Below are positions 18,172 to 27,366 of a DNA stretch of 64,000 nucleotides, piece after piece (positions within the stretch are counted from its first letter, which is position 1; each line of letters opens with the position of its first letter). The stretch spans positions 96,861 to 160,860 of the forward strand of contig NZ_JOEY01000020.1 of assembly GCF_000718165.1 (NCBI RefSeq), written 5' to 3'. A program made the position numbers and the translations under genes. The DNA comes from Streptomyces fulvoviolaceus (GTDB taxonomy: Bacteria; Actinomycetota; Actinomycetes; Streptomycetales; Streptomycetaceae). A model generated the notes under the pieces. It searched no databases, was not told the origin of the DNA, and saw nothing but the letters and a program-made list of their open reading frames with translations.

Positions 18172-19344
18172 ATGCGCCTGTACCTGCTTGCCCTCAATCC
18201 CACCGACTCCGTCACCGAGGGCTTCCTGCCCGCGGCCACCCGGCTGGGCCTGGACGTCACCGTCCTCACCGACCAGCCCGACGCGCACCGCCGTATGTAT
18301 CCGGACGTCGAGATCCTGGAGTGCGACGTCCGTGACTTCCGGGCCGTGATCACCCGGATCTCCACGCACCACCGGCCCGACGCCGTCTTCACCAACAGCG
18401 ATCACCTGCAGACCCAGGCCGCCCTGGCCGCCGCCTACTTCGGACTCCCCGGCAAGGACTGGCGGGCCGCCCTGCGCACCAAGGACAAGGCCGAGATGCG
18501 CCGCCGGCTCGCCGCCGCCGGTGTCGACTCGGTCTGGTCGACCGAGATCACGGAGCCGAGCGCACTGGACGCGCCGTACCCGTGTGTGGTCAAGCCGCGC
18601 GAGGGCGTGGCCAGCGAGGACGTCGTCCTCGTCGCCGGCCCGGAGGAACTCGCGACGCACTCCAAGGAGATCCTGGACCGGCGCCCGGGCACCGTCCTGG
18701 TCGTGGAGGAGTTCCTCCCCGGCGAGCTCTTCACCCTGGAGACCCTCGGCGACGGCCGCGTCCGTCATGTCCTGGGCGGCTTCCACACCGAGCTGTCGCC
18801 GCCGCCGTACTTCATCGAGGAACGCCTCGTCTTCGTCCCGGCCCACCCCGAGCCGGTCGTCGCGCAGGTCCTCGCCCAACTGGACGCGCTGGGCGTCGGG
18901 TTCGGCGCTTGTCACACCGAGTTCGTGGTGCACGAGGGGCGGGCACGGATCATCGAGGTCAACTACCGGGCCATCGGCGACCAGTGCGACCTGCTGCTGG
19001 CCCGGCTGCTCGGCATCCCGCTCTTCGAGCACATCCTGCGCACCCACCTCGGCGAGCCGCTCCCGGCCGACCTGGACGCCCGCAGTGACGGAGCCGCCCG
19101 CCTGGAGTACGCGTGCGCCGACCGCGCCGGAACCCTGACCGCTGCTCCCGCGGCCACGGAACTCGCCGTCGACGGCGTCCATCTGACGTACCGTCCGCTG
19201 AGGGACGTCGGCGAGCGGCACGAGTTGTACCGCACCAACCGGGACTACCTGGGCGTCCTGCGCGCCGTCGGCACCGACCAGCCGACCGTGGACCGGGTCT
19301 CGGCCGACTTCCTGGCGGCCCAGCGCTGGGAGATTCAGCCGTGA
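18172..19344 (+). CDS. ATP-grasp ligase, PvsA-like
   Basis: 390 residues. The ATP-grasp fold is visible: a preATP region with SDHLQTQAALAAAYFGLPG, a lysine segment in RTKDKAEMRRRLAAAG, PCVVKPREG, VVEEFLPGELFTLETL and metal-binding EVNYRAIGDQCD near residue 262. In the vibrioferrin pathway PvsA is an ATP-grasp enzyme joining an amino acid unit to its partner acid. It is the first gene of a set whose order equals pvsABCDE. It overlaps the next start by GTGA. Confidence 0.83.
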   Translation: MRLYLLALNPTDSVTEGFLPAATRLGLDVTVLTDQPDAHRRMYPDVEILECDVRDFRAVITRISTHHRPDAVFTNSDHLQTQAALAAAYFGLPGKDWRAALRTKDKAEMRRRLAAAGVDSVWSTEITEPSALDAPYPCVVKPREGVASEDVVLVAGPEELATHSKEILDRRPGTVLVVEEFLPGELFTLETLGDGRVRHVLGGFHTELSPPPYFIEERLVFVPAHPEPVVAQVLAQLDALGVGFGACHTEFVVHEGRARIIEVNYRAIGDQCDLLLARLLGIPLFEHILRTHLGEPLPADLDARSDGAARLEYACADRAGTLTAAPAATELAVDGVHLTYRPLRDVGERHELYRTNRDYLGVLRAVGTDQPTVDRVSADFLAAQRWEIQP

Positions 19345-21059
19345 GCGCGCCGGCTGTCACGGACACCTGCGCGGCGGAGCTGCTCACCCGCGTGCTGAGC
19401 GCTCTCCTCCGCGAGGACGTGGTCGGGCTGCGCACCCGCAGCACGCTCGTGCGACGGGAGGACGGCGACTGGCTGCTGCTGCCGACGCCGGAGGGTGACG
19501 CGCTGCTGCTGCCCGTCACCGAGGACGGCTACCAGGCCGAGTACGCCGCCCGGCTGCCGCTGCTCGTACGGGAATCCGACGGCGAGGAGCTGACCTCGTA
19601 CGAGAGCGCCCTCGGTGCGCTGCGCGAGCTCGCCGAGCCCGTGGACCGGGATGGCTTCGACGCGTTCGACGAGGAGTGCCGCCAGACGCTGGAGACGATG
19701 CGGCTGCACGCGGCGACGCAGTCGGAGGTCTCCGGACGGCTGACCGCACGGTACGGCGGAGACCCGGCGCGCTGGACCGGCCTGGCCGGCGGGCTGGGGT
19801 TCGAGACGCTCGCCGCCCGCCTGGACCATCCCGTCTACCCGACCGCACGTGGCCGCTCGGGGCTCACGGAGGAGCAACTGCGGGCGTACGCCCCGGAGTT
19901 CCACCCGCGCTTCGCCCTGCGCTGGCTCGCCGTGCCCCGCGAGGCGGTCGCCCTGACGGGCACGCTTCCGTCGTTCTGGCCAACGCCCGCGTCGCTCGGG
20001 CTGCCCGAAGTACAGGGCACCCATATGGCGTTGCCCGTGCACCCGTTGACCGTCGGCGCCCCGCTCGAAGAGGCGTTGCGGGCCACCGGCCTCACGGACA
20101 GCGCGGTGCTCGCCGAGCGCGCGTACCTGGAGGTCGTACCGACCCTGTCGATGCGGACCGTGGCGACGGCCGCGGACCCGTCCGTGCATCTCAAACTCCC
20201 CCTGGCCACCGCCACGTTGGGGCTGCGCAACAAGCGGTCCATCAAGCCCGGCACCCTCGTGGACGGCGCGGCGGGACAGCGCCTGCTGGAGGCGGTGGCA
20301 CGTCGGGAACACCGCTTCCGGGCCATGATCCTGCACGCCGACGAGACCACCTACGCCCACGGGGGGCACGAGCTGCTCGCCGTCCTGTGCCGCCGCTACC
20401 CCGCCGGTCTCGACGGCGCGGTGGTCGTGCCGATGGCCGCGCTCCTCGCCCCGGCGCCCGACGGGCGGCTGGTCGTGGACCATCTGGCCGACCGGTTCTA
20501 CGGCGGCGACCCGCTCGCCCTGCTGGACGCCTGCCTGACGCTCCTGTTCGACTGGCAGACCACGCTGTTCGGCCAGGGCATCGCACTGGAGTCGCACCAG
20601 CAGAACGTCTCGCTGGTGCTGCGGCCCAGGAGTCTGCGCCTGCTGTTCAAGGACAACGACGGGCCGCGCATCAACACCCGCCGCCTGGAGCCCGTTCTCC
20701 CCGGGCCGTGGGGCTTCGACGACACGCGGACCTTCGGCACCGAGGACGGGCCGGTCGCCGATCTCTTCGCGACCATCACGGTCCATCTGTGCGCGGGGGC
20801 CTACGCGTTCGGGCTCGCCCAGCACCGTCCGGCACTGCTCCGCCTCATTCGGGACCGGCTGACGGAGGCGGTGGACCGGCTCGGCGGTGACGCGGGCGCC
20901 GTCCTGCGGGCCCGGGTACTGGAGGCGCCACGGCTACCGGTGAAGGCGATGGTCACGGCCGGCACGCTGCTGTCCAAGGAGCGTTCGGGCGCCGCCGACA
21001 TCAACAAGCACTACACCACCGGGCCCAACTACCTGCTGCGGGCCGGGGGTTCGGCATGA
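19341..21059 (+). CDS. NRPS-independent siderophore synthetase (IucA/IucC), PvsB-like
   Basis: 572 residues from the GTG at 19341 (GTGA overlap). IucA/IucC motifs are clear: HPLTVG, RTVATAADPSVHLKLPL, KRSIKPGTLVDG, the SHQQNVSLVL nucleotide segment and KDNDGPRIN. The C-terminal FhuF-like tail seen in the family is present. These enzymes adenylate a carboxylate such as citrate and couple it to an amine or alcohol. It is followed by the MFS gene with an ATGA overlap. Confidence 0.9.
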   Translation: MSAPAVTDTCAAELLTRVLSALLREDVVGLRTRSTLVRREDGDWLLLPTPEGDALLLPVTEDGYQAEYAARLPLLVRESDGEELTSYESALGALRELAEPVDRDGFDAFDEECRQTLETMRLHAATQSEVSGRLTARYGGDPARWTGLAGGLGFETLAARLDHPVYPTARGRSGLTEEQLRAYAPEFHPRFALRWLAVPREAVALTGTLPSFWPTPASLGLPEVQGTHMALPVHPLTVGAPLEEALRATGLTDSAVLAERAYLEVVPTLSMRTVATAADPSVHLKLPLATATLGLRNKRSIKPGTLVDGAAGQRLLEAVARREHRFRAMILHADETTYAHGGHELLAVLCRRYPAGLDGAVVVPMAALLAPAPDGRLVVDHLADRFYGGDPLALLDACLTLLFDWQTTLFGQGIALESHQQNVSLVLRPRSLRLLFKDNDGPRINTRRLEPVLPGPWGFDDTRTFGTEDGPVADLFATITVHLCAGAYAFGLAQHRPALLRLIRDRLTEAVDRLGGDAGAVLRARVLEAPRLPVKAMVTAGTLLSKERSGAADINKHYTTGPNYLLRAGGSA

Positions 21060-22255
21060 GCGGGGCGGCTCTGCGGATGCCGCGCGCCGCGTCCGCTCGC
21101 GGCCAGGTGCACGCCGTCGCGGGCTGCTACTTCGTCGCCTCCTTCGCGGCGCTCGGGCTGCCGCCGTATCTCACCGAGATCCTGCCGGAGCTGGGCGACC
21201 GGGACGCCCGCTGGGCGGGTGTCCTGTACATCGTCCCGACCGTGTTCGGCGGACTCTTCGCCCCGCTGTGGGGGCGGCTCGCCGACCGCTACGGCCGTAA
21301 ACGGCTGCTGCTGCGCGCCCAGTTGGGGCTGACCCTGTCCTTCCTGCTGGCGGGCTGGGCCGACTCGCTGCCCACCTTCACGGTGGCGCTGATCCTGCAG
21401 GGCATCCTGGGCGGCACGTTCGCCGCGTCCAACGGATACCTCGGCGCCACCCTGGAGGGACCGGCACTGTCCAGGGCCCTGACCCTGATGCAGGGCAGCG
21501 CGCGGGCCGCGCTGGTCGTCGCGCCGATCGTGGTCGGTTCGCTGTCGGGCTGGCTGTCGCCGCACCGCCAGTACGCGTTGCTCGCCGTACTCCCGCTCAC
21601 GGCCGCGCTGTTGCTGGCGGCTCTCCCCGAACCGGGACCTGCCGCCCAGGAGTCGGAGAGCGAGCCCGCGACGATTCCCGAAGCGCCTCCGACGGTGTCA
21701 CTGAGGGCTTTGTACGTCCTGGAGTTCGCCTTCGTGTTCTCCACCGTCGTCTCCTTCCCGTATCTGATCGCCTTCGTCGACGAACGGCTCCCGGGCACGT
21801 CACCCCTCCTGTCCGGCGTCCTCTTCGCCCTGCCCCACCTGTGCTACCTGGTGGCGGCCCTGGCGGTGCACTCCGCGTTCCACAGCCGCCCGCGGGCCGG
21901 GATCGCCCTCGGGTTCGCCTGTATAGCCCTCGGCCTGGCCGGGCACGGCGGTGCCGATTCGCTGGCCGCGCTGATCGCCGTACGCCTCCTGCTGGGCGTG
22001 GGACTCACGCTCGGCCTGGTGTGCCTGCAGGTGCTGGCCGCCGAGTGCGCCAAAGGGCGGGCGCCCGGCGGGCTGTTCGGCTCACTGGAGTTCTTCTCCA
22101 AGGCCGGCGCGGTCGCCGCCGGCATAGCCGCGGCCGTGGGCAGCGCCCGCTTCGGCCCCACCGCCCCCGTCCTGACCGGCAGTGCCGCCGCCACGGTCAC
22201 GGCCCTCGCGACCCTGATGCCCCCACTGAACCGCCGCACCCGCTGGAGCCGTTGA
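21056..22255 (+). CDS. MFS transporter, PvsC-like siderophore exporter
   Basis: 399 residues with twelve predicted membrane segments. The loop GRLADRYGRKRLLL matches the MFS signature between helices 2 and 3. It sits between the two IucA/IucC synthetase genes, the position held by exporter PvsC in vibrioferrin operons, so siderophore export is the likely role. The next gene overlaps its stop by one base (TGATG). Confidence 0.88.
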   Translation: MSGAALRMPRAASARGQVHAVAGCYFVASFAALGLPPYLTEILPELGDRDARWAGVLYIVPTVFGGLFAPLWGRLADRYGRKRLLLRAQLGLTLSFLLAGWADSLPTFTVALILQGILGGTFAASNGYLGATLEGPALSRALTLMQGSARAALVVAPIVVGSLSGWLSPHRQYALLAVLPLTAALLLAALPEPGPAAQESESEPATIPEAPPTVSLRALYVLEFAFVFSTVVSFPYLIAFVDERLPGTSPLLSGVLFALPHLCYLVAALAVHSAFHSRPRAGIALGFACIALGLAGHGGADSLAALIAVRLLLGVGLTLGLVCLQVLAAECAKGRAPGGLFGSLEFFSKAGAVAAGIAAAVGSARFGPTAPVLTGSAAATVTALATLMPPLNRRTRWSR

Positions 22256-24030
22256 TGCCCTCGCTGACCCTCCCCCAGACTTCGTCCGAGGGGACCCCCC
22301 TCTCGCTTCGCTCGCCCGGGAGCAGCACCGCCACCTCCGCCGAACTGCCCACCGCCGACGAGGCCGTGGCCCACACACTGCTCAACTGTCTGCTGCGCGA
22401 GGTGTCGGGGCCCGAGCGCCAGAGCGTCGTCACCGACGGACGGCTGCTGCTGCGGCTGCCGCGGCGTGGGGTCCTGCTGCGTGTCGCCCTGCGCCGCACC
22501 TCGCTGTTGGGCGCGCACCGGTTCACGGGCCCGGTGAGCGAACAGCGGGACGGCGACTGGTCGGAGATGGACTGGCGGCGCCTGGCCGAGTACACGCACG
22601 ACGAGCTGTCGCTGCGCACCGGTGTGCGCAACGAGGAGTTCCTGGAGCAGATCGCCTCCAGCCACGAGGCCGTGTCGACCGCACTGGCCGCCACCCGCCC
22701 CTCCGGCTCTTCGGACAGTCCGCTGTCCGCCTACCTCGCCTCGGAGCAGTCGCTGCTCTTCGGTCACCGCTTCCATCCCACGCCCAAGGCCCGCACCGGC
22801 GACCCGCGGTCCTGGTCGGCGTATGCGCCGGAGGCCCAGGCCTCCTTCCCCCTGCGGCATCTCGCGGTCCGGACGCACCTGGTCGCCGAGGAGTCCGCGG
22901 ACCCGTCGGCCCCGGCCGCGCTGGACCGGCAGCGGTCGGACGTCCCGGACGGCTACCGGCTGCTGCCCGCCCACCCCTGGCAGTACGAGACACTCCGGGA
23001 GCACCCGGCGCTGCGCGCGGCCCTCGACCGCGGCGACGTCCTCGACCTCGGCCCGGGCGGTCAGCCCTTCGCCGCCACCGCGTCGGTGCGCACCCTGTAC
23101 GACGGCGAGACGTTCCTGAAGTTCAGCCTGAACGTGCGCATCACCAACTGCCTGCGCAAGAACAGCAGTTACGAGCTGTCCGGCGCCGTCGCCCTCACCC
23201 GCGCCCTCGCTCCGGCACTCGCCGACCTCGCCGAACGCTTCCCCGGCAGCGCCGTACTCCGCGAGCCCGCCTACCGCACGCTCGCCCTCCCGGGCCCCGA
23301 CGGCACCCCGGACCGCGCGCTGTTCGAGGGCTTCGGCGTCATCGTCCGCGAAGGCCTGCCGCAGCGCCTCGCACCCGGCACCACTCCCCTGCTGGCGGCC
23401 GCCGTGGCCGACGAGTACCCGACCGGCGCCGCGCACATCTCCCGCCTCCTCGACGGCGCGGACGAACAGACGGCACTCGCCTGGTGGTCGGCCTACCTCG
23501 ACCTGCTGCTCCCACCGGTCCTGGCCGCCTACTTCGACCACGGCCTGGTCCTCGAACCCCACCTCCAGAATGTCCTGGTGTGCGTGTCCGGCGACGGCAT
23601 GCCCGCCCAGGTCCTCTTCCGCGACCTGGAGGGCACCAAGCTGGTCCCCGAGCACCACGCGGACACCCTGGCCGCCCTGTCGCCGGAGGTCGCGGGGCCG
23701 ATGACGTACGACGCGCAGCGGGGCTGGGACCGTGTCGTCTACTGCCTGCTGGTCAACCACGTCGCCGAGCTGCTCGCCGCCCTCGCCGACCTGCACCCGC
23801 GGGCGGAGTCCGCGCTGTGGGCGCGGGTGCGCGGCACGCTCCAGGCGTACGCCGACCGGCACGGCTGCCCGCCCCGTCTCGCCGCCCTGCTCGCCGGGGT
23901 TCCGCTGCCCGCCAAGACCAACCTGCTGACCCGCTGGGAGCGCAAGGCCGACCGCGAGGCCGGTTACGTCCGGCTGCCGTCCCCGCTCGCCGAGGACATC
24001 CTGCGCGACACGACCGGAAGGACCCGATGA
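22255..24030 (+). CDS. NRPS-independent siderophore synthetase (IucA/IucC), PvsD-like
   Basis: 591 residues from the ATG at 22255 (one-base overlap with the MFS stop). IucA/IucC features include FGHRFHPTPKAR, AHPWQYE, ASVRTLY, LKFSLNVRITNCLRKNS and LEPHLQNVLV, followed by FRDLEGTKLV. This is a different subtype from the first synthetase, so the two probably make successive bonds around one polycarboxylate. It overlaps the decarboxylase gene by ATGA. Confidence 0.9.
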   Translation: MPSLTLPQTSSEGTPLSLRSPGSSTATSAELPTADEAVAHTLLNCLLREVSGPERQSVVTDGRLLLRLPRRGVLLRVALRRTSLLGAHRFTGPVSEQRDGDWSEMDWRRLAEYTHDELSLRTGVRNEEFLEQIASSHEAVSTALAATRPSGSSDSPLSAYLASEQSLLFGHRFHPTPKARTGDPRSWSAYAPEAQASFPLRHLAVRTHLVAEESADPSAPAALDRQRSDVPDGYRLLPAHPWQYETLREHPALRAALDRGDVLDLGPGGQPFAATASVRTLYDGETFLKFSLNVRITNCLRKNSSYELSGAVALTRALAPALADLAERFPGSAVLREPAYRTLALPGPDGTPDRALFEGFGVIVREGLPQRLAPGTTPLLAAAVADEYPTGAAHISRLLDGADEQTALAWWSAYLDLLLPPVLAAYFDHGLVLEPHLQNVLVCVSGDGMPAQVLFRDLEGTKLVPEHHADTLAALSPEVAGPMTYDAQRGWDRVVYCLLVNHVAELLAALADLHPRAESALWARVRGTLQAYADRHGCPPRLAALLAGVPLPAKTNLLTRWERKADREAGYVRLPSPLAEDILRDTTGRTR

Positions 24031-25229
24031 CCGACCCGACACCCGCGGTCCGCGACCGCACCCTGTCCCTGCCCTCCGCCGAACTGCCCGCGTACCTCTA
24101 CGACTTGGCGGCTCTGCGCACGCACGCGGCCGCCGTCCGGGAGGCCCTCCCCGAGCGGGTCGAGGTGTACTACGCCGCCAAGGCCAACCCGGAACCGGAG
24201 ATCCTCGCCGCGCTCGGTCCGTACGTCGACGGCTACGAGGTCTCCTCGGGCGGTGAACTCGCCCATGTCGCCGGGGCGGTGCCGGGCCGGCCGCTCGCCT
24301 TCGGCGGCCCCGGCAAGACGCCCGACGAGGTGACGGCCGCGCTGGAACACGGAGTCGATCGCTTCCACGTCGAGAGCGCGTACGAGCTGCGCATGCTGGC
24401 CGAGTTGGCTCGACGCGTCGCGCCGGGGCGGCGGGTGGCGGTGCTGCCGCGCGTCAACCTCCCGGTGGCCGACGGCTCGTTGGCGGGCAGCTCGCTGGCG
24501 ATGGGCGGCCGTCCGACGCCCTTCGGCCTGGACCCCACCCGCGCCCTCGAACTCGTCAAGGCTCTCACCGACGGCACCTACCCGCAGCTCGAACTGCAAG
24601 GCATCCACGCCCACTTGGCCAGCGGACTGGAGGCCGCGGAACAGCTGGTGGTGGCCGAGACCGTCGTCTCCTGGGCCGTGGGCCTCGGCGTGCCCCTCGC
24701 CGAGGTGAACGTCGGCGGCGGCATGACCGTCGACTACGCCGCCCCGGAACGCCGCTTCGACTGGGCCGCGTACGGTCGCGGCCTCGCACAACTGACGGAG
24801 GCGCACCCGGAGTTGACGCTGCGCATCGAGCCGGGGCGGGCGCTGACGGCGTACTGCGGCTGGTACGCGACCGAGGTGCTGGACGTGAAGCACAGCCACG
24901 GCGAGGAGTTCGCCGTCGTCCGGGGCGGCACCCATCACCTGCGGACCCCGGCGACCAAGGGCCACGACCAGCCCTGCTCGGTACTCGAGGTGGACGCCTG
25001 GCCGTATCCCTGGCCGCGCCCCGCTGCCGAGTCCGCGCGGATCACCCTCGCCGGACAGCTGTGCACACCGAAGGACCTGCTGGCCCGACGGGTGCCCGCG
25101 CCCGGGCTCAGGGCCGGGGACCGGGTCGTGTTCTCACTCGCGGGTGCCTACGCGTGGAACATCTCCCACCACGACTTCCTGATGCACCCGCGGCCGGGAT
25201 TCCACTTCCTGGACGCAGGGCGCGGGTAA
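24027..25229 (+). CDS. PLP-dependent decarboxylase, PvsE-like
   Basis: 400 residues of the fold-type III DapDC/ornithine decarboxylase family. Lys52 in YYAAKANPEP is the PLP Schiff-base residue. EVSSGGELAH, GGPGKT, HAHLASG, NVGGGMTVDY and IEPGRALTAYCG follow in family order. In vibrioferrin synthesis PvsE supplies a decarboxylated building block; here the substrate is not known. It is the last gene of the operon and is followed by a strong terminator. Confidence 0.88.
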   Translation: MTDPTPAVRDRTLSLPSAELPAYLYDLAALRTHAAAVREALPERVEVYYAAKANPEPEILAALGPYVDGYEVSSGGELAHVAGAVPGRPLAFGGPGKTPDEVTAALEHGVDRFHVESAYELRMLAELARRVAPGRRVAVLPRVNLPVADGSLAGSSLAMGGRPTPFGLDPTRALELVKALTDGTYPQLELQGIHAHLASGLEAAEQLVVAETVVSWAVGLGVPLAEVNVGGGMTVDYAAPERRFDWAAYGRGLAQLTEAHPELTLRIEPGRALTAYCGWYATEVLDVKHSHGEEFAVVRGGTHHLRTPATKGHDQPCSVLEVDAWPYPWPRPAAESARITLAGQLCTPKDLLARRVPAPGLRAGDRVVFSLAGAYAWNISHHDFLMHPRPGFHFLDAGRG

Positions 25230-25231
25230 CG

Positions 25232-25263
25232 CGAAGGGCCGCCCGTTTCCGGGCGGCCCTTCG
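25232..25263. terminator. Bidirectional terminator after the siderophore operon
   Basis: A perfect 14-bp stem (25232-25245 with 25250-25263) with a TTTC loop lies between the decarboxylase stop and the convergent small secreted-protein gene. Confidence 0.85.
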
Positions 25264-25276
25264 TGGTGCGCGGGTG

Positions 25277-25573
25277 TCAGTACTGGATGCCGGGAATCAG
25301 ACCGGTGACCGGAGCGGCCATGTCCGTGAGCTGGTGCAGCTGGTTGAGGTCGTTCAGCCGGTTGAGCTGGGCGAGCTGCTCGGAGGCCAGCGGGATCTCG
25401 TCCTTGTGCTCAGCCGGGATGTCACTCAGGGCGAGCGAGTCGAGCGCGGCGATGGGGCTGAGCCCGCTCGTGTCAGGGACAGCCGCGTCGGCTGCGTTCG
25501 CGAGGGGAGCGGTGAGGCCGGTGACGCCCACGGCAAGACCCACGGCGGCAACGATACGTCGAGTTGAGATCAT
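25277..25573 (-). CDS. Small secreted protein of unknown function
   Basis: 98 residues. A signal peptide (RRIVAAVGLAVGVTGLTAPLANA) is followed by a mature part of about 70 residues with a striking QLAQLNRLNDLNQLHQL stretch, an amphipathic leucine-rich helix. There is no cysteine in the mature part. Proteins of this type are common and uncharacterised in Streptomyces. It is convergent with the siderophore operon. Confidence 0.7.
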   Translation of the reverse strand: MISTRRIVAAVGLAVGVTGLTAPLANAADAAVPDTSGLSPIAALDSLALSDIPAEHKDEIPLASEQLAQLNRLNDLNQLHQLTDMAAPVTGLIPGIQY

Positions 25574-25743
25574 GTTTTCAGCAACGCCGGCGGGCCCGCC
25601 GCGGACACGGCCACCCGGTCCCCCTCACCCGTCAGGCGCAGTGCAGCGGCTGCGCTTGCCGAGCCCGCCGGGGCGGAGGAGTCTCGAAGGGAGAGGCCTA
25701 CGGCCCGCTCCTCGTCGGGCCGCGGCCTTCCAAGGAGGTCACC

Positions 25744-26112
25744 ATGGGCACCGCGGCAAGCTCCGGTTTCAGCACCGAAACGCTGCGCCGGGCCATCGAA
25801 GGACACACACCGGCGACTCTTCTGTCGCTCTACGCGGACGACGCCGAGATTCGCGTCGTGGACCGCAATACCCAGCCAAGCCAACCCAAGGTCCTGCACG
25901 GCCGTGACGAGATCAGCGGCATGCTCAGCGACGTCTACAGCCGCGACATCAAGGCGCACAAGCTGGAGGAGTGCGTCATACAGGGCGACCGTGCCGCGTT
26001 CACCGAGTCCTGCGAGTACTCGGACGGGGTCCGGGTCTTCGCCGAGTCGATGATCTCGCTGCGCGACGGCAAGATCACCGAACAGACCATGATCCAGGCG
26101 TGGGACGAGTAA
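25744..26112 (+). CDS. SnoaL-like/NTF2-fold protein
   Basis: 122 residues from an ATG with AAGGAGGT upstream, a near-perfect ribosome-binding site. The pattern LLSLYADDAEIRVVD, VLHGRDEISGMLSDVYSRD and AESMISLRDGKITEQTMI fits the nuclear-transport-factor-2 / SnoaL fold of about 120 residues. Members include small isomerases, cyclases and proteins of unknown role. No neighbour suggests the ligand. Confidence 0.8.
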   Translation: MGTAASSGFSTETLRRAIEGHTPATLLSLYADDAEIRVVDRNTQPSQPKVLHGRDEISGMLSDVYSRDIKAHKLEECVIQGDRAAFTESCEYSDGVRVFAESMISLRDGKITEQTMIQAWDE

Positions 26113-26136
26113 GGAGAAAGCTGCCGGGGGTCCAGA

Positions 26137-26522
26137 TCACGACCCGGCTGACCTGGACCTTTTCGGCGCGGACGACGCCGGCACGGCCGCGTCCGGCCCG
26201 GATTCGGCTGCCACGACCAGCTTCCGCAGCAGCTCTGCGAGCGTCTGCCGCTCTGCTGCGGACAGTGCTGCGAGGAGCGCGACGTCACCCGCTTCCTCCG
26301 ACGCCACGTGCTGCTCGAACACGGCGTTTCCGGCCTCGGTGAGCCGGACCCGCACCCGTCTGCGGTCGCCGCTCTGATGCGTACGACTGATCAGCCCGGC
26401 CTCCTCCAGCGGACCGAGCCGCGCCGACATCGCGCCCCGGTCAGTCCGAGGTGGTCGGCCAGGAGCGAGGGACCCGCGGTGTACGGCGGACCGAGCCGGC
26501 GCAGGGCGTCGTCGATTTCCAC
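26137..26522 (-). pseudogene. MarR-family regulator, frameshifted and 5'-truncated
   Basis: Downstream of 26430 the minus strand encodes a good MarR wing and C-terminus (MSARLGPLEEAGLISRTHQSGDRRRVRVRLTEAG-like, split at the recognition helix). The matching upstream part (EIDDALRRLGPPYTAG then LLADHLGLT) lies in another frame, starting near the GTG at 26522. Restoring a single C near 26431-26436 would join them as LGLT-R-GAMSARLG. The usual N-terminal helix of MarR proteins is missing as well, and an in-frame stop lies 10 codons further upstream. A sequencing error in the C/G run could explain the frameshift but not the missing N-terminus. Confidence 0.7.
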
Positions 26523-27338
26523 GAACTCCTCGCCGCTGCCCGTGAGTTGTCACTGGCAGGAAGGTGGGACCGGGCGCTGCGCCTTCTGGACGCCACGACC
26601 TGTGCCGCCCCCGGGGACCGCGCACGCCTCGCCCTGGCGTCGGCCGAAGTCGCCCTTCAGAGCGACTGGTTCGGCGGTACGGAGCTCACGACCGTCCGTG
26701 CCGAGCACGCGGCGAAGGAGTCGCCGGGCCCCGACCGGGACCTGGACTTCGTACGGCCGCGGCGCGACTGTCTCCGCCTGCTGCGCAGCGAGGGCACGTT
26801 CCGGCCCGGCCCCGAGGGCAAGGATCCCGAGGCACTCTCGGGGATCCGGCGCAGCGCGATCGACCTGCGCGAAGGCGCCCCCGACGAAGTGCGCCGGGGG
26901 TTGGCCTCGATGTACCTCGGGCTGGTCGCCGGACTGATCGCCGACAACCTCTTCGGCGACCGCGCCGCCTCGCCCGCCCCCTACGAGGCCGCCCTCCACG
27001 CCGGCGAGTCGGGCGGCGACGACCTGCTGGTCCGCGGGGCCCTGCGCCACCTCGGCGACCACGACCACGACGCCGGCGATCACGACCGCGCCCTGGAGCG
27101 CCGGCAGCGGGCCACGGCCCTGGGGGCGCGGGCGGGCATGGTCCCCGGGATGCTGACGCAGCAGATGCTGCTGGCGGTGCCGGCCCGTGGCACGGGTGAC
27201 GAGGCCGGGGCGACCGCGCTGGCGGCGGCGATCGCCCGCTGGGCCGAGGCCATCGGTACCGCCCGTATCCACGCTCAGGCGACCGGCCTCCTCCTCGGGG
27301 CCGATCCGACGGCACCGCCCCAGGAAGGCGGGTCCTGA
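26451..27338 (+). CDS. TPR-like protein of unknown function, start uncertain
   Basis: Up to 295 residues. From VVDFHELLAAARELSLAGRWDRALRLLD-like segment (nt 26508 on) the protein has a helical repeat pattern, including EAALHAGESGGDDLLVRGALRHLGDHDHDAGDHDRALE. I recall similar uncharacterised streptomycete proteins, often starting near this DFHELL segment. No ATG or GTG lies there: the only upstream start is the GTG at 26451, which lacks a ribosome-binding site and reads through antisense MarR sequence. The native start may be lost. Confidence 0.55.
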   Translation: MVGQERGTRGVRRTEPAQGVVDFHELLAAARELSLAGRWDRALRLLDATTCAAPGDRARLALASAEVALQSDWFGGTELTTVRAEHAAKESPGPDRDLDFVRPRRDCLRLLRSEGTFRPGPEGKDPEALSGIRRSAIDLREGAPDEVRRGLASMYLGLVAGLIADNLFGDRAASPAPYEAALHAGESGGDDLLVRGALRHLGDHDHDAGDHDRALERRQRATALGARAGMVPGMLTQQMLLAVPARGTGDEAGATALAAAIARWAEAIGTARIHAQATGLLLGADPTAPPQEGGS

Positions 27339-27366
27339 CCGCCGTAGGGGCTCGGTTAGGCTGGTG

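Noticed and set aside
26137..26625. MarR as an intact 162-residue gene
   Set aside because: Only the part after residue 65 is MarR-like; the first 65 residues are Arg/Pro/Gly-rich out-of-frame sequence.
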